DNA of 8,592 nt from positions 1 through 8,592 of the forward strand of contig JACPAW010000068.1 of NCBI GenBank assembly GCA_016180605.1. Reading direction: 5' to 3'. The first letter of the stretch is position 1. The number at the start of each line of letters is the position of its first letter. Of this stretch, positions 1 through 7,696 are shown one piece after another. The position numbers were made by a program, and so were the translations under genes. The DNA comes from Candidatus Omnitrophota bacterium (GTDB taxonomy: Bacteria; Omnitrophota; Gorgyraeia; Aquiviventales; Aquiviventaceae). A model generated the notes under the pieces. The model was not told where the DNA came from. It ran no database searches and saw only the letters and a program-made list of their open reading frames with translations.

Positions 1-153
1 TATTTGAGAGTGTATAAATGAGTTTTGGGACATGGGTCATGGGACACATGAGCGATACGAAGCTTTTGGGACAGGGGCCATGAGACATGGGACAAAAAAT
101 CACGACATGTCCCATGACCCATGTCCCAAAACTCATTTATACACTCTCAAATA
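1..153. repeat. 46-bp perfect inverted repeat (1-46 / 108-153) with heptamer arrays inside
   Basis: Bases 1-46 are the exact reverse complement of 108-153, with a 61-base spacer. The right arm covers the last six codons and stop of the ComEA-like gene plus downstream sequence. The left arm therefore spells the same protein end (YLRVYK, stop) on the plus strand at 1-21. The arm is cut by the window edge and may be longer. Inside are degenerate 7-base units: GGGACAT, GGGTCAT, GGGACAC at 27-47; GGGACAG, GGGCCAT, GAGACAT, GGGACAA at 68-95; and three units on the minus strand at 107-127. The set can fold into a large hairpin downstream of the minus-strand gene and could end its transcript. It could also mark an inverted duplication or an assembly chimera. 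Confidence 0.9.
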
Positions 154-495
154 AGGCCTCAGGCGCTCTAGCAACTTTGGTCCGATTCCAGACACCCGCA
201 ATAAATCCTCAACGCGGTAAAACGGGCCATGCACATCACGCTCGGCGATAATGCGTGCCGCAAGCCGGGGACCCAAACCGGGAAGCCGCTCCAACTCTGC
301 CGCGGAGGCAGCATTCAGGTTGATTTGGCGGGAAGCACTAAGCCGTTCATCCCAGGATTGCCCTACCGAAGCAGGGGGTGCCTGCACAATTTCCAAAGCT
401 TGAGTTCTTCGTTGAAAGAACAAAAGCGTGCAGCCAGCAAGCAGGAAGAACCCGAGAATACCTAATGCCACACGTTCTTGACGTGTCCAATCCAT
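133..495 (-). CDS. ComEA-like helix-hairpin-helix DNA-binding protein, membrane anchored
   Basis: A 120-residue protein. Residues about 8-28 form one hydrophobic segment (GILGFFLLAGCTLLFF), giving an N-terminal membrane anchor. The C-terminal half begins INLNAASAAELERLPGLG, the usual opening of a ComEA-type domain. It has two helix-hairpin-helix motifs, with hairpins LPGLGPRLA and VSGIGPKLL. Family members bind double-stranded DNA non-specifically, and ComEA itself is a DNA receptor for natural transformation. Small stand-alone copies are widespread, and their role is often unproven. The ATG at 495 is chosen because AGGTTGAG (minus strand, 504-511) lies eight bases upstream; a GTG one codon earlier is possible. 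The gene follows leuS on the same strand after a 130-bp gap filled by repeats. Its last codons lie inside the inverted repeat at the window edge. Family is confident; a competence role is inference. Confidence 0.85.
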   Translation of the reverse strand: MDWTRQERVALGILGFFLLAGCTLLFFQRRTQALEIVQAPPASVGQSWDERLSASRQINLNAASAAELERLPGLGPRLAARIIAERDVHGPFYRVEDLLRVSGIGPKLLERLRPYLRVYK

Positions 496-517
496 CACAG
501 CAACTCAACCTATCTGC

Positions 518-627
518 AAGCACACAGCCATCAGTACCAGCACACAGCCACCAGCACACAGCACACAGCACACAGACAGAATTTCGGTTGTTTCTGTTTG
601 CTGTGTGCTGATTGCTGTATGCTGATT
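518..627. repeat. Inverted pair of degenerate heptamer arrays between leuS and the comEA-like gene
   Basis: On the plus strand 518-579 reads as 7-base units built on CAGCACA (CAGCCAT, CAGCACA, CAGCCAC, CAGCACA three times, CAGACAG), with one 6-base unit at 532-537. After a 20-base spacer, 600-627 reads GCTGTGT, GCTGATT, GCTGTAT, GCTGATT, roughly the complement. A transcript could form a long imperfect hairpin here. The array starts at the leuS stop codon (629-631) and ends just before the comEA-like ribosome site, so it fills almost the whole gap. No protein is encoded in it. Confidence 0.85.
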
Positions 628-628
628 T

Positions 629-3151
<2,523 letters not shown>

Positions 3152-3179
3152 AAAATGAGTTGGGCTCATCAGCAATCAA

Positions 3180-3228
3180 CTCGTCAGCGGTATGTATAAC
3201 ACCTTTTACTTACTGACGAGCAGACGAG
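3180..3228. repeat. Short inverted and stuttered repeat upstream of leuS
   Basis: CTCGTCAG (3180-3187) and CTGACGAG (3213-3220) form an 8-bp stem with a 25-base loop. CTGACGAG is followed directly by the similar CAGACGAG (3221-3228), and CTTACTG occurs before and after this pair. The unit period here is 8 rather than 7. The repeat fills the gap of about 100 bases between the membrane-protein stop (3252) and leuS. It could be a weak terminator or a processing hairpin in the minus-strand transcript. There is no clear T-run. Confidence 0.5.
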
Positions 3229-3251
3229 CTTACTGCTGGAGACAGTATGTT

Positions 3252-4358
3252 TTATTGTGCAGTTTTTGCATCCGCATAAAACCGAATCGTTGCGGCCACG
3301 GATACAAAAGTCGTCAACAACAAAACCACCATCAACAAAGCACTGCTGAAGATCAGAACTGCCAGGACCCCCATGCCTCCTGAGATCACTAACAATTCTA
3401 ACACGCGCATCAATACGACAACTCCCAGCAGAATAAGCCCCAAAATCGCCTGCAATCCCAGCGTCTTCCACCATCTGCCGCGTGTCGCCCGGTAACTGGC
3501 TTTCAGTCCAGCCACGGGGCCCACGCGATCCATGACTACCGCAATGAACCAAAAGCTAAATCGGACACCAATCCACACCAATCCGACGAATAGCACCAAC
3601 GCAAAAAACAACCCTACAAGACCCATCAAGGCCTTCGGAATGACCGCCGCCAGAACGGATAAGCCAATCAACAGCAACACTCCAGAGAGAACGACCCCTA
3701 TCCAGAGCAGCGTAGATAAAAGAAGGCTCCCCAGAAGCCGCAAAAAACCCTGTGAGGCACTCTTCCAGTAGTCACTCAAGGAAGCGCGCCCTTGCATCAC
3801 CGCAGCACTCAGAAAGCCTATCTGTCCGGCAATCAGCCATGCCATAACCAACAGAGTGATCACCGAGATCAATAAAAGGGCAGGCCAAGCTTTCGAAACC
3901 CACTCTTCCATTAAGCGGTCCAGCTCTTCATCGGAAGCCGGTTCCGGTTGGATCGGGGTTTGCAAAGCAAGGGGTTCTGTTGCTTGCATTTGTTCGTAGA
4001 GGGACGGGGGCTCTTGGGTTGCCTCCTCGCTGGCATCGGACTCAAGAGGGATTTCTGGAGTTTCCGCAGGCTGCGGAAGGATCTCTTTCGTTTCCAGAAG
4101 CTCTTCCTCAGCAACCGTTTCCTCCAACGCTCTATCAGCAACAGCGGGTGTCGTTGCCACGGGAGCGGGTGTTGCGGTCGTAAGCTCCACTGCTGGGCGC
4201 GCCATGAACAATTCGCCTGGAATTCCCGTTGCCAAAAGAACCAGCCAGGTACCGGTGGTCAGCAGAATCCAGACCCCGGCGAAAACCCCGATAGCAGCCC
4301 AACTGCTCCAAGCGGCGCGAAAACCGCTCCCAACGGAACGCCCGATGGCTGGCTCCAT
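3252..4358 (-). CDS. Multipass membrane protein with acidic proline-rich loop, unknown function
   Basis: A 368-residue protein. One membrane segment lies at about 22-44. It is followed by a 100-residue acidic, Pro/Thr-rich stretch (about 52-152: TTATPAPVATTP, then many Glu), and then several strongly hydrophobic segments from about 158 to 358. The stretch VMDRVGPVAGLKASYRATRGRWWKTLGL (about 275-302) resembles the 'gp..AlkrSw.ltkg.ww' signature of several poorly characterised multipass membrane families (YciC/DUF975-like). That resemblance is from memory and does not give a function. The ATG at 4358 is chosen because a near-perfect AAAGGAGG lies ten bases upstream. The frame stays open back to 4502, but that part only translates the palindromic element. 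Its neighbours nfo and leuS give no hint of role. The real gene is certain; its function is unknown. Confidence 0.85.
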   Translation of the reverse strand: MEPAIGRSVGSGFRAAWSSWAAIGVFAGVWILLTTGTWLVLLATGIPGELFMARPAVELTTATPAPVATTPAVADRALEETVAEEELLETKEILPQPAETPEIPLESDASEEATQEPPSLYEQMQATEPLALQTPIQPEPASDEELDRLMEEWVSKAWPALLLISVITLLVMAWLIAGQIGFLSAAVMQGRASLSDYWKSASQGFLRLLGSLLLSTLLWIGVVLSGVLLLIGLSVLAAVIPKALMGLVGLFFALVLFVGLVWIGVRFSFWFIAVVMDRVGPVAGLKASYRATRGRWWKTLGLQAILGLILLGVVVLMRVLELLVISGGMGVLAVLIFSSALLMVVLLLTTFVSVAATIRFYADAKTAQ

Positions 4359-4368
4359 GTGCGATGTT

Positions 4369-4377
4369 CCTCCTTTT
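4369..4377 (-). promoter_or_regulatory. Strong Shine-Dalgarno site deciding the membrane-protein start
   Basis: On the minus strand AAAAGGAGG ends ten bases before ATG 4358. It sits between the palindromic element and the gene. It shows that the upstream in-frame extension to 4502 is not translated as part of this protein. Confidence 0.8.
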
Positions 4378-4383
4378 GCTGTA

Positions 4384-4516
4384 GGCGATATCCTCATTTG
4401 ACGGGTCCTGCCGCTTCGCCACCCCATATATCCTCGCCGCGTCGGACTATCGCCGCCGTCGGCTGCGGTATATGGGGGCCCCAGCGAAGCGTCACCCCTC
4501 AAATGAGGATATCGCC
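4384..4516 (-). repeat. 133-bp imperfect palindromic element, copy 1
   Basis: The ends are perfect 18-bp inverted repeats (4384-4401 and 4499-4516; TCAAATGAGGATATCGCC reading outward). Nested stems pair 4413-4419 with 4484-4490 and 4422-4430 with 4469-4477, leaving a GC-rich apical part. The reverse complement aligns over about 115 bases with 5824-5938, at roughly 75-80% identity by eye with one indel. It lies between the 96-residue ORF and the membrane-protein ribosome site, so it would be in the leader or intercistronic RNA. It encodes no protein. Candidates are a MITE/REPIN-like mobile palindrome or a structured RNA element. Confidence 0.85.
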
Positions 4517-4531
4517 ACTTTATTCTTTTAC

Positions 4532-4822
4532 CTAAGAGACGGCGGAGAGGCGCTTAGTCCAACCGACTGCTTCTCTAGAAACTGCCTGACGGAACTGGGC
4601 ATCCTTGCCCAAACGAGGCCATACCTTTTGCCATGTAGAAACGGCAGCAGAGACCTGGGTTAAAAAGTCATGCAACGGTCCAGGCCTAGAATCCGACAGG
4701 GCTTCTCCACAGCCGGCTAAAACCGCATCCAAGCGCTTGACGAACCGTGCCTCCGGCTCAGAGCATTCAATAGCCGATGCCACCGCGTTCAACTCATCCA
4801 GGACAGAAGTTAAGGCGGACAT
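4532..4822 (-). CDS. Hypothetical 96-residue protein
   Basis: I do not recognise this protein. It is predicted mostly helical (for example SALTSVLDELNAVASAIE and PLHDFLTQVSAAVSTWQKVW). It has no signal peptide, membrane segment or metal motif, and mixed charge, so it is probably soluble and cytoplasmic. The ATG at 4822 lies eight bases after the nfo stop codon (4831-4833), the spacing expected of translationally coupled operon genes. No good ribosome site is visible, so coupling to nfo may be needed. Its stop (4532) lies just outside the palindromic element. Support is the tight operon position and protein-like composition; against it are the short length and lack of recognised relatives. Confidence 0.6.
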   Translation of the reverse strand: MSALTSVLDELNAVASAIECSEPEARFVKRLDAVLAGCGEALSDSRPGPLHDFLTQVSAAVSTWQKVWPRLGKDAQFRQAVSREAVGWTKRLSAVS

Positions 4823-4830
4823 GGCATTGA

Positions 4831-5703
4831 TTATGTATGACTTAAGACACGACGGGAAGGTCTTGCAATCAAAGAATGCACCATGGCAAGATTACGCGGG
4901 TCATCGGCCTCAGTCAACTTCGGCGTTTCCAGAATAAAGGGGACACCGCGCAGATCCGGGTGGTTGACGATCCGCTTGAAAGCAGCGGTACCGATGTGGC
5001 CTTCGCCGATGTGCCAGTGGCGGTCCACCTTCGAACCGAAGGGTACTTTTGAATCATTCAGGTGCACCAAGCGCAGATGTTTTAATCCGATAATGCGGTC
5101 GAAGTCCTGAAGGGTCGCCTCTAACCCTTCTTCCGTATGGATCGAATAACCCGCAGCGAAGAGATGCGCTGTGTCCAGGCAGAACCCGACCCGGTTTTTT
5201 GCTTTCACACGGTTGCGAATCGATGCCAACTGTTCAAAGCGGTGCCCCAGACCTTGGCCGGAACCCGCGGTGTTTTCCAGCAATATCATCAGCGGCGATT
5301 TCGGCAAAAAATCCAAAGTGCGACCCATGGCCTTTGCCACTTGCTCTACCCCCACTTCTTCCCCTGCGTCTTTGGAAGTACCCACATGGGTGACAAGATA
5401 CTGGGCATTGAGGAGGGTACAGCGCTGGTATTCTTCTTGATAGAGACGGACCGACCCATTCCAGACCGACTCTTGCGCCGATGCCAGGTTGATGATGTAA
5501 GGGCTATGAACGGCAAGCGGTTCAATGCCGAGGGATCTGCGTTCGCGATCAAAATTTTGCACCAGATCCGCCGATAACGGAGTTGCTTTGCCGCTGCGCG
5601 GGCTGCGACTGAATATCTGCATAGCCGTACATTCAAGCCGCCGTGCGCGCCCGATGGCTTCCTGCAATCCTCCTGCGATGGAAACATGCACCCCTAATCT
5701 CAT
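4831..5703 (-). CDS. nfo: Endonuclease IV (apurinic/apyrimidinic endonuclease)
   Basis: This enzyme cleaves DNA 5' to abasic sites and removes 3' blocking groups in base excision repair. It is a TIM barrel with three zinc ions. The 290-residue length is typical. All nine metal ligands known from E. coli Nfo can be placed at matching spacing: H66, H106, E143, D177, H180, H214, D227, H229 and E259. They sit in the motifs AVHSPY, VTHVGT, LENTAGSG, CLDTAH, VHLNDSK, VDRHWHIGEG and ILETPK. The N-terminal MRLGVHVSIAGGL is the standard opening and supports ATG 5703. It is the first gene of the minus-strand block and is divergent from tRNA-Ala. The 96-residue ORF follows it closely. Confidence 0.97.
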   Translation of the reverse strand: MRLGVHVSIAGGLQEAIGRARRLECTAMQIFSRSPRSGKATPLSADLVQNFDRERRSLGIEPLAVHSPYIINLASAQESVWNGSVRLYQEEYQRCTLLNAQYLVTHVGTSKDAGEEVGVEQVAKAMGRTLDFLPKSPLMILLENTAGSGQGLGHRFEQLASIRNRVKAKNRVGFCLDTAHLFAAGYSIHTEEGLEATLQDFDRIIGLKHLRLVHLNDSKVPFGSKVDRHWHIGEGHIGTAAFKRIVNHPDLRGVPFILETPKLTEADDPRNLAMVHSLIARPSRRVLSHT

Positions 5704-5718
5704 GTGTTTGAGTGACCT

Positions 5719-5747
5719 ATATTATCATGGGCCACTCGCTCGAACAA
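5719..5747 (-). promoter_or_regulatory. Possible promoter for nfo
   Basis: On the minus strand TTGTTC (5742-5747) is followed after 17 bases by TAATAT (5719-5724), about 16 bases before the nfo ATG. Both boxes match the sigma70 consensus only partly, and the leader would be very short. This is a weak call. Confidence 0.3.
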
Positions 5748-5778
5748 CCGTAAGCCGGTCCTGGCGGCATCCTCACCA

Positions 5779-5804
5779 TCAAATGAGGACAGTGCCACAG
5801 TTTC
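5779..5804 (+). repeat. Extra copy of the palindromic-element end motif
   Basis: TCAAATGAGGACAGTGCCAC followed by AGTTTC is nearly repeated at 5921-5946 (TCAAATTAGGACACCATCAC, AGTTTC). Both resemble the outward end of copy 1 at 4499-4521. It sits directly upstream of copy 2, giving two direct repeats about 142 bases apart around that copy. It may be a remnant of a neighbouring element or a recognition site. Confidence 0.7.
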
Positions 5805-5938
5805 GGTCGTGTCTCAGTTTGGTGGGTGACACTTCGCTGGGGCTCCCATTCGCCCGCAGCCGACGACGCCGATAGTGCGGCGCGGCGAGGACGTGTGGGA
5901 TGGTGCTGTGGCAGGACCCATCAAATTAGGACACCATC
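5805..5938 (+). repeat. Imperfect palindromic element, copy 2
   Basis: This copy is opposite in orientation to copy 1 and alignable over about 115 bases. The outer stem pairs 5809-5826 with 5917-5934, one mismatch plus G-U pairs. Inner stems pair 5830-5837 with 5903-5910 and 5844-5852 with 5892-5900. The apical part (5854-5890: CCGCAGCCGACG, CGATAGT, GCGGCGAGG) is almost the same as in copy 1. Several stem pairs differ from copy 1 on both strands while still pairing. The element occupies most of the 291-bp gap between nfo and tRNA-Ala and ends just before the tRNA promoter. Confidence 0.8.
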
Positions 5939-5953
5939 ACAGTTTCACCTTCG

Positions 5954-5983
5954 TTGACACCTCTTGTTCGACGGTGCTATATT
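5954..5983 (+). promoter_or_regulatory. Strong sigma70-type promoter for tRNA-Ala
   Basis: TTGACA (5954-5959) is a perfect -35 box. After 18 bases comes TATATT (5978-5983), preceded by TG at 5975-5976 as an extended -10. The start point would fall near 5990, a few bases before the tRNA 5' end at 5995. That fits a short-leader stable-RNA promoter. Confidence 0.8.
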
Positions 5984-5994
5984 GATAGATTCTT

Positions 5995-6067
5995 GGGGCA
6001 GTAGCTCAGTTGGGAGAGCGCCTGGATGGCATCCAGGAGGCCACGGGTTCGACCCCCGTCTGCTCCA
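5995..6067 (+). tRNA. tRNA-Ala (anticodon GGC)
   Basis: A complete 73-base cloverleaf. The acceptor GGGGCAG pairs with CTGCTCC (one G-U pair), followed by discriminator A at 6067. The D arm contains GCTCAGTTGGGAGAGC. The anticodon stem CCTGG/CCAGG encloses the loop ATGGCAT, giving anticodon GGC, which reads GCC/GCU alanine codons. The T arm has GTTCGAC. CCA is not encoded, so a CCA-adding enzyme is needed. It is driven by the consensus promoter just upstream and followed at once by a hairpin. Confidence 0.97.
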
Positions 6068-6097
6068 GCTCATTTTTCGGCAAGCCGAAAAATGAGC
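6068..6097 (+). terminator. Perfect hairpin directly after tRNA-Ala, possible terminator or processing signal
   Basis: GCTCATTTTTCGGC and GCCGAAAAATGAGC are exact inverted 14-base arms around two bases. It begins one base after the tRNA. There is no T-run after the stem, so it is not a standard intrinsic terminator. It may mark the 3' end or processing of the tRNA precursor. Confidence 0.5.
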
Positions 6098-6100
6098 AGA

Positions 6101-6170
6101 GCATTCGAAATTAGATATTGGAAATTAGGAAAAATTCGAATGCGATCTAATGTTCCAATATCCAATTTTA
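6101..6170. repeat. AT-rich heptamer array with inverted half, upstream of nfeD
   Basis: Units in 7-base phase from 6107: GAAATTA, GATATTG, GAAATTA, GGAAAAA, TTCGAAT. GCATTCGAA (6101-6109) is the complement of TTCGAATGC (6135-6143). TTCCAATATC (6153-6162) is the complement of GATATTGGAA (6114-6123). The two stems are alternatives that could form competing hairpins in the nfeD leader. No convincing promoter was found here. Confidence 0.75.
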
Positions 6171-6182
6171 GCGGTGAGCATC

Positions 6183-6359
6183 ATGCTTCCTAAACGAATC
6201 CTATTCGAAATCGGGTTGGTTTTGTCTCTAGGCCTTGCCCCTAAGCAGGCCCAAGCAGCCCATGTCAACGTCATCGAGCTGGATAACCGCATCATCAGTC
6301 CGGTCACCCAACAATATATCGCCGGGGCCATAGAAACTTCCGAGCAACGAGCTGGATAA
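6183..6359 (+). pseudogene. 5' fragment of nfeD (signal peptide and start of protease domain), frameshifted
   Basis: It starts at ATG 6183, with GGTGAG five bases upstream. Residues 1-21 are a clear signal peptide (MLPKRILFEIGLVLSLGLAP, then Ala-rich AQAA). HVNVIELDNRIISPVTQQYIAGAIETSEQ, the usual opening of the NfeD1b ClpP-like domain, follows. At 6348 the second copy of a 73-bp direct repeat shifts the frame, and TAA is reached at 6357. Taking out one copy joins codon 55 (Q) directly to DGAVCLVILMDTPGG of the downstream frame, giving one 474-codon gene. As written, this part makes only a 58-residue peptide. Confidence 0.85.
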
Positions 6360-6420
6360 CCGCATCATCAGTCCGGTCACCCAACAATATATCGCCGGGG
6401 CCATAGAAACTTCCGAGCAA
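6275..6420 (+). repeat. Perfect 73-bp tandem duplication within nfeD
   Basis: Bases 6275-6347 are identical to 6348-6420. The unit starts CGAGCTGGATAACCGC and ends TTCCGAGCAA. Since 73 is not divisible by 3, the duplication shifts the reading frame and splits the gene. The complete identity means a very recent event, a reversible slippage state, or an assembly overlap left uncollapsed. Confidence 0.97.
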
Positions 6421-6447
6421 GACGGAGCGGTTTGCCTGGTCATTCTG

Positions 6448-7680
6448 ATGGATACGCCAGGAGGCCTGTTGGAATCAACCCGGGCCATCGTCAAGCAGAT
6501 CATGAACGCAAAGGTGCCCATTGCGGTCTATGTCGCCCCCTCTGGATCCCGTGCCGGGTCAGCCGGCGTCTTCATCACCCTCGCCGCCCACGTTGCCGCC
6601 ATGGCCCCCTCGACGAACATCGGAGCAGCACACCCCGTAGCGGTAGGAGACGGTGGCGGGCCAGCTAAAAAACTGATACGCCGCATCAAAAGAGTGATGA
6701 AAGATGACGAATCTTCCTCCGGCCGAAAACGCCGAATCGATTCCAAGAAAGACTTAGAGGAGGAGTCCGCAGAGGAAGAAATCGTCGAGGAGATCTCCTC
6801 CGATCCCATGGCCGATAAGATCATGAACGACACCGTAGCCTGGGTGACGACCATCGCCAAATCCCGGAATCGCAACGTCGAATGGGCCAAAAAAGCCGTG
6901 ACGGAGAGTTTCTCCGTAACGGAAGAAGAAGCGCTCAAAGAGCACATCATCGACATGATTGCCGCTGACCTTAAAGATCTTCTTTCCCAAATGGAAGGAC
7001 GCACCGTGGATTTAGCGGGGATTCCAACGCAACTGCACACCGCAGAGGCCGATATTGTTTCCCTGCCCATGTCCCGAAGGCAAGAATTCCTGGCCACCAT
7101 CACCAATCCCAACATTGCCTATCTTCTAATGATGCTCGGAACGCTCGGGCTGATCTTCGAATTCACGCACCCAGGGGTCGGATTCCCTGGAATCGCAGGA
7201 CTGATCTGTTTGCTCTTGGCTCTTTATGCTTTTCAGGCCTTGCCGGTTAATTATGCCGCCATCGCTTTGATTCTATTGGGCCTGACGTTGCTCATTGCGG
7301 AAATCAAAATCATCAGCTACGGGCTGCTCACCATAGGCGGGGTCATTTCCCTGACTTTAGGAAGCCTGATGCTGTTTGAGTCCCCAGACCCGAGCATCCG
7401 CGTTTCGCTGCGATTCATTCTTCCGAGCGTCATCACGCTCAGCGCGATCGTGCTGTTCATCGTTCAGCGGGTATGGAAGGCGCAACGGCAGCGCGTGACG
7501 ACCGGTGCGGAGGGACTCATCGGAGAGATCGGGATCGCGGAAACGGATCTAAACTTAGAGGGCAAGGTATTGGTCATGGGAGAGCTCTGGGACGCAACCA
7601 GCACGCAATCCATCCCGCGCGGCAAGAAGGTCCGCATCCGACAAGTCGATCGATTGCATCTTCTTGTAGAACCGCTTTAA
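6448..7680 (+). CDS. NfeD1b-type membrane-bound ClpP-class serine protease, 5'-disrupted
   Basis: This frame carries 410 residues of a membrane protease that works with slipins; archaeal relatives cleave the stomatin C-terminus. The first ATG lies inside a conserved strand (LVILMDTPGGLL), so it is probably not the natural start. The true start is ATG 6183, before the frame-breaking duplication. Visible parts: MDTPGG; the nucleophile region AGSAG (S38 here) with the following AAMAPSTNIGAAHPV; NRNVEWAKKAVTESFSVTEEEAL; membrane segments at about 222-340; and a C-terminal NfeD OB-fold from about 350 (GLIGEIGIAETDL to VRIRQVDRLHLLVEPL). The second catalytic residue (Lys in the Pyrococcus enzyme) is not obvious; Thr may occupy its place. 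A highly charged insert (about 73-118) separates HPV from the next helix. The slipin gene starts 16 bases after its stop. Confidence 0.9.
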   Translation: MDTPGGLLESTRAIVKQIMNAKVPIAVYVAPSGSRAGSAGVFITLAAHVAAMAPSTNIGAAHPVAVGDGGGPAKKLIRRIKRVMKDDESSSGRKRRIDSKKDLEEESAEEEIVEEISSDPMADKIMNDTVAWVTTIAKSRNRNVEWAKKAVTESFSVTEEEALKEHIIDMIAADLKDLLSQMEGRTVDLAGIPTQLHTAEADIVSLPMSRRQEFLATITNPNIAYLLMMLGTLGLIFEFTHPGVGFPGIAGLICLLLALYAFQALPVNYAAIALILLGLTLLIAEIKIISYGLLTIGGVISLTLGSLMLFESPDPSIRVSLRFILPSVITLSAIVLFIVQRVWKAQRQRVTTGAEGLIGEIGIAETDLNLEGKVLVMGELWDATSTQSIPRGKKVRIRQVDRLHLLVEPL

Positions 7681-7691
7681 GGAAAAGGGGG
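7681..7691 (+). promoter_or_regulatory. Shine-Dalgarno region of the slipin gene
   Basis: A purine run GGAAAAGGGGG right after the nfeD stop codon ends five bases before ATG 7697. It fixes that start and would let the slipin be translated even though nfeD is frameshifted. Confidence 0.7.
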
Positions 7692-7696
7692 CGACG

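Noticed and set aside
518..627. CRISPR-like array
   Set aside because: Units are 7 bases and contiguous, with no spacers and no cas genes nearby.
4359..4502. In-frame N-terminal extension of the membrane protein to 4502
   Set aside because: It only translates the palindromic element, and a strong AAAGGAGG sits right before ATG 4358.
5525..5875. Plus-strand open frame overlapping nfo and palindromic copy 2
   Set aside because: It runs antisense through nfo's conserved N-terminus and then through non-coding repeat.
5779..5946. Complete insertion sequence between nfo and tRNA-Ala
   Set aside because: Only about 170 bases, with no transposase coding frame and no clear target duplication.
6107..6170. 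Promoter for nfeD in the AT-rich array
   Set aside because: TTGGAA and TCTAAT look like boxes but are about 22 bases apart, and AT-rich repeats give such matches by chance.
6528..7115. Minus-strand open frame (195 codons) opposite nfeD
   Set aside because: Ser-rich composition is the shadow of the acidic/charged nfeD codons, with no domain or ribosome site.
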